64,000 bases of DNA, from the NCBI GenBank assembly GCA_945877815.1, contig CAMDWJ010000002.1:62001-126000 (forward strand). The letters run 5' to 3'. Under the pieces are notes generated by a model. It saw only the letters and a program-made list of their open reading frames with translations. It ran no database searches and had not been told where the DNA came from. Numbering within the stretch: the stretch's first letter is position 1; each line of letters starts with the position of its first letter. Both the position numbers and the translations under genes were made by a program. Shown piece by piece: positions 57,720 through 64,000 of the stretch. The DNA is from Caenispirillum bisanense. GTDB lineage: Bacteria; Pseudomonadota; Alphaproteobacteria; Rhodospirillales; UBA2165.

Positions 57720-58643
57720 TTATTCCGCGGCGGCTCGTTGCTTGCCGCCGTGGATCGCCTGGAAGCGTTCGTATTCGTTGACGCCCACGCCGTCGATCAC
57801 ATCCGGTGCGGTGCCGGCGACGACGGCGCGGAAAACGACGCGCGGCCATTTCGCCTCATCGAAGGTGCATTGGCGATGGACGACGCGGCGATTGTCCCAG
57901 CACACGAAATCCCATTTCGTCCATGTGTGGTCGTGGACGTATTTGTCCTGCGTCGCGTGGCGCATCAATTCGCGGAAGAGTTTCTTGCTGCGCTCTTCGT
58001 CCCAGCCCACCACGCAGGTGGCTTGGCTTCCGACATACATGATCGGCTTGCCGGTCTCCTCGTGGATGCGGGTCATGCGGTGATAGACCGGCGGCCACTT
58101 CTTGCGCTCGTCGGGATCGAGGATGCGGCCGGTGACCGAGCGCGATGTCTGCATATCGTGCATCACCACCAGCTCGGCGATCTCGTCGCGTTTGCTTTGC
58201 GGCAGATCGTCGTAGGCGGCCTGCATGTCGGCCCATTGGGTGTGGCCGTCCGGCATGGCGGGATCGATGACGCGGCCGTTGAGGAAGGACAGCATGGCGG
58301 CGGCGGGGAAATAGGCGCTGTCGGAATGCCACAGCTGGTTCGCGCGCAGAAATTTCGATTGCTCGGAGTCCGGATCGCGGATGGTGCCGTCGGGATTGAG
58401 ATTGCCGAGCGGGGCCACGAAGGCATTGTCGTCGCGCAGATTGTGTTCAAGCGCGCCGAAGCGTTTGGCATAGGCGATCTGCTGCTCGTTGGTGAATTGC
58501 TGATCGCGGAACAGCAGCACCGCATGTTCCATCCAGGCGGCGCGGATCTCGGCGATGGTATCGTCGCTTTGCTCCTGGCGCAGATCGAGGCCGCTCACTT
58601 CCGCGAAAAAGGTCCGTCCCAGCCGTTTCACCTGTAATGGCAT
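57720..58643 (-). CDS. TauD/TfdA-family dioxygenase (copy 2 of a tandem pair)
   Basis: A 307-residue paralogue of the 56817 gene, starting MPLQVKRLGRTFFAEVSGLDL against MGLQVKRLGRTFFAEVRNIDL. The metal site HSDSAYFP, RRVVHRQ and TxPxVxxWPPVYHRMTRIHEETGK-type segments are intact (KKWPPVYHRMTRIHEET). As the promoter-proximal copy it lies after a 760-base repeat region. Its C terminus has an extra short tail compared with copy 1. Confidence 0.9.
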   Translation of the reverse strand: MPLQVKRLGRTFFAEVSGLDLRQEQSDDTIAEIRAAWMEHAVLLFRDQQFTNEQQIAYAKRFGALEHNLRDDNAFVAPLGNLNPDGTIRDPDSEQSKFLRANQLWHSDSAYFPAAAMLSFLNGRVIDPAMPDGHTQWADMQAAYDDLPQSKRDEIAELVVMHDMQTSRSVTGRILDPDERKKWPPVYHRMTRIHEETGKPIMYVGSQATCVVGWDEERSKKLFRELMRHATQDKYVHDHTWTKWDFVCWDNRRVVHRQCTFDEAKWPRVVFRAVVAGTAPDVIDGVGVNEYERFQAIHGGKQRAAAE

Positions 58644-58755
58644 TGTTCGTGTCCCGTTTCGGTTATCGTTCGGTTATCGTTTGTGACCCTGTTGAAAGAT
58701 CAATTTACGCGCGGCCGGTAACCGGCGCAACGGTTTGGCCGGAGGCAGCACTAAG

Positions 58756-58831
58756 CCCTCATCCTGAGCATGTCGAAGGATGAGCTTGTCGAAGGATGAG
58801 CCTGTCGAAGGACGAGCTTGTCGAAGGAGGA
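58756..58831. repeat. Dispersed palindromic repeat, four partial copies in tandem
   Basis: CCTCATCCTGAGCATGTCGA is followed by GAGCTTGTCGAAGGATGAGC, GCCTGTCGAAGGACGAGC and CTTGTCGAAGGAGGAG, so the GAGCNTGTCGAAGGA half is repeated four times. Confidence 0.75.
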
Positions 58832-59012
58832 GGGCGCCGGTCCTCTATCCAAAAGCCTACATTCCCGCCGATCTCCGTACGTAGGCTTTGTCGGCATTTG
58901 TCGGCTTTTGTCGGCATTTCCGGGAGAAAGCCCATCGATCCCCCCAGCAAAGCGCATTTTCTCGACATCGCCTCCGAAAAACGTTGGATTTCCGCCAATC
59001 CGCTTCTGGCCA

Positions 59013-59123
59013 TCGCGACATTCCCTAGGCCGGTTTCTCGACATTCTCTCGACATTCCCTCGACACAATCTCTACATTTCATAGACCGGAACTCGACATT
59101 TTCTCGACCACGTCTCGACACCT
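59013..59123. repeat. TCGACATT motif array B
   Basis: TCGACATT or a close variant appears at about 59015, 59036, 59047, 59058, 59091 and 59103 (TCTCGACATTCTC, CTCGACATTCCC, CTCGACACAATC, CTCGACATTTTC, CTCGACC). The irregular spacing and motif parallel array A at 16973-17090. Confidence 0.65.
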
Positions 59124-59227
59124 TTTTGGCCGTTTTTCCGAGGGTTTCCGGGCCGAACGAGGCGCCGCAAAACCCCGAGAGAGCCGCCCTGCCCGCACTG
59201 TTGCGGGCATCCACGGAAACACAAAGT

Positions 59228-59258
59228 CCTCATCCTGAGCCTGTCGAAGGATGAGGGG
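59228..59258. repeat. Dispersed palindromic repeat
   Basis: CCTCATCCTGAGCCTGTCGA, then AGGATGAGGGG, a well-preserved single copy between array B and the AT-rich cassette. Confidence 0.75.
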
Positions 59259-59324
59259 CCGATACGCGGCTAAAGCTGAATGAGCGAGGAAGAGCTTACC
59301 AAAAAGGCAAATCGGAATCAAGAA

Positions 59325-59372
59325 TTTAATTCTAATTAAACAATTCGTTTAGGACAATTATTGTTTTACAAT
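59325..59372. promoter_or_regulatory. Possible operator region of the two-gene cassette
   Basis: TTTAATT-CT-AATTAAA (59325-59340) is an inverted repeat with a 2-base spacer. Next ACAAT-T-ATTGT (59354-59364) and ATTGT-TTT-ACAAT (59360-59372) overlap, so three ACAAT/ATTGT half-sites alternate in orientation about 35-50 bases before the GTG start. This pattern fits a repressor site, but no regulator is identified. Confidence 0.4.
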
Positions 59373-59404
59373 TACCGTCCCCCTTGAGCAAAGAGGTGTC
59401 CTTC

Positions 59405-60001
59405 GTGGACCGAAATCAACTCATCCAAAAATGCGAAGCATCTATTCGATGGCTTGACCATCATATCGACGACCTTTCAGTACCTAATAAACTTCGAACA
59501 CGCTTGGCAGGTGGTTGTCTTGACCAAGCCTTGGAACACCAAAAAGCAATTGTTTTGCTCGTCGCCAACCAATTGCACGGATCAGCGTTCGCGATCATGC
59601 GAATGCTTCTTGAAGCGTATGTAAGGGGTATCTGGCTCAATCGATGCGCAACAGATTCCGAATTAGAAAGGATATCGAATGGTGGCGGGTTAAAATCATT
59701 CGGAAAACTAGTAGAAGCAATCGACAAACTGGAGGGATTTGAAGCTACGTTATTTACTCAAATCAAAGAACAATCTTGGACGATAATGAATGGTTTCATT
59801 CACACTGGGCTTGAACAAATCTCTCGCCGAAACACCGAAAAAACGATCGAACCAAACCATGACGAAGACGAGATATTAAAGGCGTTAAATTTTTCGGCAG
59901 GAATTGGATGGCTTGCTGCGATTGAGATTTGCCACGTTGCTCAGAACGATAAGCTTGCAGCAACGATACTTGAGAAGATGAAAGAGTCATTCGCAGTTTA
60001 A
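59405..60001 (+). CDS. Uncharacterised protein, DUF5677/DUF6988-like
   Basis: A 198-residue, mostly helical soluble protein with no catalytic motif that I can name. Visible parts are CEASIRWLDHHIDDL, CLDQALEHQKAIVLLVANQLHGSAFAIMRMLLEAYVRGIWL and FIHTGLEQISRR, with conserved-looking His and Arg in the central helices, the pattern of the DUF5677/DUF6988 proteins of unknown function. GTG at 59405 is chosen because AAGAGGTG lies 6-7 bases upstream; TTG 59384 and GTG 59396 are alternatives. Codon use is visibly more AT-rich than in neighbours, suggesting transfer. The next gene follows after 18 bases. Confidence 0.7.
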   Translation: MDRNQLIQKCEASIRWLDHHIDDLSVPNKLRTRLAGGCLDQALEHQKAIVLLVANQLHGSAFAIMRMLLEAYVRGIWLNRCATDSELERISNGGGLKSFGKLVEAIDKLEGFEATLFTQIKEQSWTIMNGFIHTGLEQISRRNTEKTIEPNHDEDEILKALNFSAGIGWLAAIEICHVAQNDKLAATILEKMKESFAV

Positions 60002-60019
60002 TAAACGAGAATTACAAAT

Positions 60020-60478
60020 ATGGCTGACGGCATCGACCGCAGAGCACAGATCGACCAGGAAACGGTAAAAGCACTTCTGCTAATTAATGGCGGTGGCGCG
60101 ATCGCGCTTTTGACTCTGCTGCCGAACATCCTGGACAAGGAAGGTTATCGGCCATTGGCATTCGCCATATTGATCGGGATTTCCATATTGATCGCAGGCC
60201 TTGTTCTTGCAATCGCCCACAATCGGCTACGGCGCAAATGTTCGCTGATATATGAACAACACGACATGCGCCCACCGAGAGGCAAACTTCTCGGAATTTT
60301 ATTGCCGGAACCGTGCGTATGTTTCGCGAGCACTGCATGCATGTGGCTATCTATGGCCGCATTCATCGGAGCCGGCATTTTCGTAACGATCAATGGAATT
60401 CGTACGCTTAATGAAATCGAATCGAAGGCACAAACGGCGAGCGAACCTTCACAATTAAAGACCACACCTCCGCTGTAA
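60020..60478 (+). CDS. Small membrane protein of unknown function
   Basis: A 152-residue protein with three predicted membrane helices (about 19-37, 44-66 and 105-127), cytoplasmic N-terminal charge (MADGIDRRAQIDQETVK) and an RRK-rich loop between helices 2 and 3. It has two Cys near the third helix (EPCVCFAS). No family is recognised. It starts 18 bases after the helical protein and is probably translated from the same transcript; the pair resembles soluble-plus-membrane gene pairs. It converges on the toxin gene with 19 bases between. Confidence 0.68.
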   Translation: MADGIDRRAQIDQETVKALLLINGGGAIALLTLLPNILDKEGYRPLAFAILIGISILIAGLVLAIAHNRLRRKCSLIYEQHDMRPPRGKLLGILLPEPCVCFASTACMWLSMAAFIGAGIFVTINGIRTLNEIESKAQTASEPSQLKTTPPL

Positions 60479-60497
60479 CGATTAAGGTTCAGTACGC

Positions 60498-60815
60498 TCA
60501 TCTAGCCCCGGTATCGTCGCGAACCCATCGCTCCCAATCTTGCCCGCCGTGAAAAATACGCGCGATGTCCACGATGGAGCCGGTCACCTTGAAGACGATG
60601 ATCGTGCGCCGTTCGAAGACGAGAATCCGCAAGCCCGGAAGAATATCGTCGCGTGGCGCGCCCCGTTGGGGTGATGTTTCCAGAGTGAGGCAAGCAGCTT
60701 CTATGCGCCCGATAAAATTACCGGCGACAGCCGCGCCCGCTTCTTCCGCTATATAGTCGAAAAGCGCATTCAGATCGGCTTCGGCCTGGGGCCGGAAGAC
60801 AATCTCAAACGTCAC
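60498..60815 (-). CDS. parE: ParE-family toxin (type II toxin-antitoxin)
   Basis: A 105-residue RelE/ParE-fold toxin: VTFEIVFRPQAEADLNALFDYIAEEAG, RRTIIVFKVTGSIVDIARIFHGGQDWE. ParE poisons DNA gyrase, RelE cuts mRNA; this one is closer to ParE by its helical N-terminal start. GTG at 60815 overlaps the antitoxin stop by 11 bases (GTGACGTTTGA), which ties toxin synthesis to the antitoxin. Confidence 0.85.
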   Translation of the reverse strand: MTFEIVFRPQAEADLNALFDYIAEEAGAAVAGNFIGRIEAACLTLETSPQRGAPRDDILPGLRILVFERRTIIVFKVTGSIVDIARIFHGGQDWERWVRDDTGAR

Positions 60816-61083
60816 CCTGCTCGGCCTTAACCCGTTCGGCATGGCGCGCGCGCAATCGCGCGAAAACGTCTTTCGCGGGGATGCTCGGACGAGGATCGGC
60901 GAAGGACTCGTTCACGCGGTCGCGCAGCCAATCTGACATCGCGGCCTCTTCGCGATCGAGCGCCCGAACGGCGGCGCGCATAACCTCGCTCGCCGAGGCA
61001 TAGGCACCGGATTTCACGCGTTCTTCGACGTGGGTGTGAAGGTCGCCCAGGGTCACTGTAATAGGGCGGCTGGCGCGGGGCAT
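60805..61083 (-). CDS. parD: ParD-family antitoxin
   Basis: A 92-residue protein with an N-terminal ribbon-helix-helix type DNA-binding region (ITVTLGDLHTHVEERVKSGAYASASEVMRAAVRAL) and a C-terminal charged tail for toxin binding (KDVFARLRARHAERVKAEQ). AAGGAG lies 6 bases upstream. It is first in the operon with parE. The palindrome at 61125-61137 is the likely autoregulatory site. Confidence 0.85.
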   Translation of the reverse strand: MPRASRPITVTLGDLHTHVEERVKSGAYASASEVMRAAVRALDREEAAMSDWLRDRVNESFADPRPSIPAKDVFARLRARHAERVKAEQGDV

Positions 61084-61124
61084 TGTTTACTCCTTCAGCA
61101 TGAGACTTCTGAATGAGAATAAGA

Positions 61125-61137
61125 ATGACACTGTCAT
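61125..61137. promoter_or_regulatory. ParD-type operator palindrome
   Basis: ATGACA-C-TGTCAT is a 6-base perfect inverted repeat about 42 bases upstream of parD. On the minus strand it lies between TTGGCT and TTCTTAT, consistent with a site between the -35 and -10 boxes. Confidence 0.55.
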
Positions 61138-61285
61138 ACTATAGCCAAAACGGAATTCCGAGTCGACTGTCTGCGGCCGATCCGCACCGTTTTCCGGGAA
61201 CCAAAAGGTTAACGCTCTCTTAACGGATGCCGCCTAGACTCAAGGCGCGCAATCTGTCGGCAGAAGGCCGGCCCTGGAGGTTTTG

Positions 61286-62104
61286 ATGAAAATCGCAATG
61301 TTCGCCGCCGCACTCGGCGCCACCGCCATGTGTGTGCTCGCGGCGCCTCCCGCCCTTGCTCAATCGGCGCTCAAATATTCCGGCAGCCTCGGAATCGAGA
61401 CGCATTACCAGGATTACCGCGAGCCCTCGATCTCGGTGTCGGAAACCGGGTATTTCGTCGGCGGCACCGCGGAAGGGCGCATCGAGTCCGATATCTGGCA
61501 GTTGCGCGGCGATATCCGTTACGCCGTCGGTTCGATGGATTACACCGGCAGCGGCCGGATCAACGACATCGACGATACGGTATTCGAAGGCCGCCTCCTC
61601 GTCGCCGTCTCCATGCCCTTCGGCGATGGCGGCGCGCATCGCGCGATCTCCTATGTCGGCTACGGCTATCGCTACCTGCTGGACGAGTTGGGCGGGCGCA
61701 CCTCGACCACGGGTGCCCGCGGCTACGACCGCATCTCGCAATACCATTATGTGCCGATCGGATTGGAAACGGTGATCGCGGCGGCCGGCGGTTGGACCTT
61801 CAAGCCGACCGTCGAATACGATTATTTCATCTCGGGCAGCCAGGACAGCAAACTGTCGCAAGCGGTCGCCGGGCTCGGCGATCTCTCCAACAGCCAGGAT
61901 TCGGGATACGGACTGCGCGCCTCCTTCATGGCGGGCACGAAGCTCGGCACGGTGCCGGTCGAATTCGGCCCCTTCCTGCGTTACTGGAACATCGACAATT
62001 CCGATATCGGCCCGGTCAGCTACAACGGTGTCACGGTCGCCGGCGGCTACGAGCCCGCCAACGAGACGGTCGAAGTGGGTTTGGCGGTGAAGGTGTGGTT
62101 CTGA
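61286..62104 (+). CDS. Outer membrane beta-barrel protein, function unknown
   Basis: A 272-residue exported protein: signal peptide (MKIAMFAAALGATAMCVLA, ending ALAQ), then alternating hydrophobic strands such as GSLGIETHYQDYRE, GRLLVAVSMPFGDG, YVGYGYRYLLDELG, and ending VGLAVKVWF, with the C-terminal aromatic typical of outer-membrane barrels. It stands alone between the toxin-antitoxin pair and a dispersed repeat. GGAGG precedes the ATG by 5-6 bases; a TTG one codon earlier is possible. Specific function unknown. Confidence 0.78.
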   Translation: MKIAMFAAALGATAMCVLAAPPALAQSALKYSGSLGIETHYQDYREPSISVSETGYFVGGTAEGRIESDIWQLRGDIRYAVGSMDYTGSGRINDIDDTVFEGRLLVAVSMPFGDGGAHRAISYVGYGYRYLLDELGGRTSTTGARGYDRISQYHYVPIGLETVIAAAGGWTFKPTVEYDYFISGSQDSKLSQAVAGLGDLSNSQDSGYGLRASFMAGTKLGTVPVEFGPFLRYWNIDNSDIGPVSYNGVTVAGGYEPANETVEVGLAVKVWF

Positions 62105-62122
62105 GCGAGAGACGCGGCGCGG

Positions 62123-62154
62123 CCCCTCATCCTTCGACAGGCTCAGGATGAGGG
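62123..62154. repeat. Dispersed palindromic repeat
   Basis: CCCCTCATCCTTCGACAGGC followed by TCAGGATGAGGG, between the outer-membrane protein gene (+) and the solute-binding protein gene (-). Confidence 0.75.
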
Positions 62155-62272
62155 CTTTGTTTTAGTCCGTGGATGCCCCCAACAAGTGCGGGCATGACGG
62201 CACTCTATAAGGCGGGCCGTTAAACGACTCCACGAAAAGTGAGCGCGCTCCAAGCACCCTCGCCTTCTCCCG

Positions 62273-63802
62273 TCACTTCCATTCGAAATCGTTCGGGTTC
62301 ACCAGGGTCTCGCGCACGCCGACATCTTTCATCTTGATGTCCTTGGTGTGCGTGAAGGTCGCCATGCTGGGCAGTGTGACGAACAGGTAGCCCTGCTCGT
62401 TCATGTGATCCAAGACCTTGGCCGTCGCCTTGCGGCGCTCCGCATCGTCCATGATCTTGTCGATGCCGGTCGCGAGATCGGTCAGCGTCTTGTCTTGGTA
62501 TTCCTCGGTCTCGATATGGCGGGTGAAGACGGGCGAGACCTCGAAAATGCCGCCGCCGCTCCAACCGTAATAACCGATCGCGATCTTGCCCTGCTGCATC
62601 ATCTGCAAGCGCTGCGGCGTCGGATGGAAGGCGACGTTGGCGCGCACGCCGACCGCGCGCAGCATGCCGGCGAAGGCCATCGTCTCGGTCGAACGGTTGG
62701 GCGTGGTATGGACGGTGACGTCGAAGCCGTCGGGATAACCGGCCTCGGCCAACAGCTTCTTCGCACCCGCCGGATCGAAGGCAGGCGTCAGCTTGGTATA
62801 GCCGCAGCCCAATTGTTCCTTCGCGCAGATCGCCTCGTGCGGCTTGATGCCCTTGCTCATCGAGCCGAACTGCACATCGATCAGCGCCTGGCGATCGACC
62901 GCCATGGCGATGGCGCGGCGCACGCGCGCATCGGCGAGCGGCTTGTTGTCCTTCTGCCCGCTCGTCGGAAATCCAAAGAAGGTATATTCGAGCCCGGGCG
63001 GCGATAGGGTCACGTCGAATTTGCCGCTGTCCTTCAGCCCGGTCGCCTGATCGGCAGGCAGATTGAGCGCCATGTTCGCCTTGCCGACCAGAAGGGCCGC
63101 GACGAGCGTGCCGGTATCGGGGATGAATTCGCCGACCACCTTGCCGATGGAGGCGGCGTTTTTCGACACGCTCGGCTTGAAGTTCGCGTTCTTCTCGGCC
63201 GCCAGGCCGCCATTGCGGTCGAACTTGGTGATCTTGTAAGGACCGGTGCCGACCGGCGCATTGCCGAATTCGATCTTATCGGCGAGCGGCGCATGTTTGT
63301 GTTCGGGATACAGAAATGTGTTGGACGCCATCCACATCAGGCCGTAGGGCACCGGCGTTTTCGCGGTGATGCGGATTTTGTGGCTGCCGAGCTTCTCGAC
63401 CTTGTCGATCCAGGCCCAATTGGCCTTGTAGCGCAGCGGCACTTTCGGATCGATCAGATAGCCGAGGAAATAGACGACATCGTCGGCGTCGAACTTCTCG
63501 CCGTCGTGCCAAATGACATCATCGCGCAATTCGAACTCGTAGGTCGTCGGGCTCGGCTGCGACCACGCCTTGGCGAGATGCGGCGCGTAGGTTCCCTTCT
63601 TCGAATCGTAGGAGAGCAGCGTGTCGTACACGGCGGGCTCCCACACATTGTCGAACAGGCCGGGATTGAGATAGGGATCGAGCGTCGGCTCCGCGCGGCG
63701 CACCGGAAAGCGCAAGGTGTCTTCGGATTTCTGCGCGAGGACCGGCTCGACGATGCCGAACACGCCCACGATCGCCGTAAGGGCCAAAAGACCGAGCTTC
63801 AT
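62273..63802 (-). CDS. Peptide/nickel-type ABC transporter substrate-binding protein
   Basis: A 509-residue periplasmic solute-binding protein of the SBP_bac_5 family: signal peptide (MKLGLLALTAIVGVFGIV, ending LAQ), then LRFPVRRAEPTLDPYLNPGLFDN, ELRDDVIWHDGEKFDADDVVYFL (the family's DGxxxxAxDV pattern) and SRRAIAMAVDRQALIDV-like RRAIAMAVDRQALID. Its ligand class cannot be deduced. The partial gene upstream may be part of the same operon. Confidence 0.9.
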   Translation of the reverse strand: MKLGLLALTAIVGVFGIVEPVLAQKSEDTLRFPVRRAEPTLDPYLNPGLFDNVWEPAVYDTLLSYDSKKGTYAPHLAKAWSQPSPTTYEFELRDDVIWHDGEKFDADDVVYFLGYLIDPKVPLRYKANWAWIDKVEKLGSHKIRITAKTPVPYGLMWMASNTFLYPEHKHAPLADKIEFGNAPVGTGPYKITKFDRNGGLAAEKNANFKPSVSKNAASIGKVVGEFIPDTGTLVAALLVGKANMALNLPADQATGLKDSGKFDVTLSPPGLEYTFFGFPTSGQKDNKPLADARVRRAIAMAVDRQALIDVQFGSMSKGIKPHEAICAKEQLGCGYTKLTPAFDPAGAKKLLAEAGYPDGFDVTVHTTPNRSTETMAFAGMLRAVGVRANVAFHPTPQRLQMMQQGKIAIGYYGWSGGGIFEVSPVFTRHIETEEYQDKTLTDLATGIDKIMDDAERRKATAKVLDHMNEQGYLFVTLPSMATFTHTKDIKMKDVGVRETLVNPNDFEWK

Positions 63803-63886
63803 GAAACGTCTCCCTGTTAACGACTTTGTTGGGAGCAGCGTTTCACGGACCGGGGCGGCGCGTCAATCGGCCCGACGCGCGCTGCG

Positions 63887-64000
63887 CTAGGCTTCGCCGC
63901 GCGCCGGCGTGCCGCGTTCGATCGCCATATCGATCCCGCGCAGCACCTGATCCAACGCCGGGCGGCCCCACGGCGCGCTGCCGCGCGCGGCATAGAAGAT
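63887..64000 (-). CDS. 3' end of a gene entering from the right edge, unidentified
   Basis: The 38-codon frame up to the window edge reads IFYAARGSAPWGRPALDQVL, then RGIDMAIERG and RGEA before TAG. Codon use fits coding sequence. It is upstream and on the same strand as the solute-binding protein. The fragment is too short to name. Confidence 0.4.
   Translation of the reverse strand: MFYAARGSAPWGRPALDQVLRGIDMAIERGTPARGEA

Larger units (their letters stand above)
58644..59404. other. Gene-free repeat region upstream of the AT-rich cassette
   Basis: No convincing gene over about 760 bases. It holds a cluster of the dispersed TGAGC-TTGTCGAAGGA repeat (58756-58831), TTGTCGGCATTTGTCGGCTT (from about 58887), a TCGACATT-type array (about 59013-59123), another dispersed repeat (59228-59258), an inverted repeat TTTAATT-CT-AATTAAA (59325-59340), and ACAAT/ATTGT palindromes (59354-59372). 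The 3' 100 bases become AT-rich. It probably contains the promoter of the two-gene cassette and the promoter of the TauD pair. Confidence 0.65.

Noticed and set aside
59013-59123. CRISPR array or tandem repeat gene
   Set aside because: Irregular spacing, short units, and no stable open frame or cas genes.
58796-59254. A 152-codon open frame through the repeat region
   Set aside because: It runs across repeats and motif arrays and has no protein-like pattern.

Overview
The window looks like chromosomal core sequence of a GC-rich alphaproteobacterium, possibly Rhodospirillales-like. The basis is gene order and protein sequence: radA-cvpA-purF, yfgM-bamB-der, ruvC-ruvA-ruvB-ybgC-tolQ-tolR-tolA-tolB-pal-cpoB-tilS-ftsH-folP-glmM, and zapA next to fau with a candidate 6S RNA between them. 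The sequence alone does not fix genus or species. No rRNA, tRNA, CRISPR array, prophage or recognisable insertion sequence was found.

Layout. 1-365: 3' end of a cyclopropane-fatty-acid synthase gene broken by two in-frame stops. 376-9783 (+): dnaB, alr, an Mla-type lipid ABC pair, radA, cvpA, purF, a short-chain dehydrogenase and a methyltransferase. 9787-10979 (-): a Sel1-repeat protein and a small lipoprotein. 11214-14590 (+): YfgM, BamB and Der. 14587-16832 (-): a VWA/MoxR pair. 16833-17750: a repeat-rich gap holding a DUF559 nuclease-like gene. 17753-27078: a MetE-like enzyme, a class II aldolase, serA and serC (serine synthesis, with a candidate leader RNA), a broken EamA transporter, a small basic protein, a MAPEG protein, a phosphatase-like protein without its catalytic Cys, a tartrate dehydrogenase-like enzyme and thiD. 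27095-41444 (-): the long glmM-to-yebC block covering envelope integrity (Tol-Pal), Holliday-junction processing (RuvABC), tRNA modification (TilS), proteolysis (FtsH) and folate (FolP). 41680-44538 (+): a large chemoreceptor-like protein with internal tandem repeats. 44548-46797 (-): a YmdB-type phosphoesterase, Fau, 6S RNA, ZapA and a DUF4164-like protein. 46967-53363 and on to 56671 (+): gap, an ABC-2 exporter, a ThiE-like protein, efp, suhB, a TupBCA tungstate importer, a broken TauD-type gene and an MFS transporter.

The last 8 kb is accessory in character. It holds tandem TauD/TfdA dioxygenases, a repeat-filled gap, an AT-richer two-gene cassette of unknown function (59405-60478) with a palindromic operator-like region, a ParDE toxin-antitoxin pair, an outer-membrane barrel protein and a solute-binding protein.

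Three features stand out. (i) Three genes are interrupted by in-frame stops while homology continues in the same frame on both sides (all three stop codons occur), which means recent gene decay or base errors. (ii) Two distant intergenic regions (16.9-17.25 kb and 58.9-59.35 kb) share arrays of a TCGACAT-type motif and a similar AT-rich tail, and each lies beside an orphan accessory gene. (iii) The two-gene AT-rich cassette itself is the best candidate for an undescribed system.
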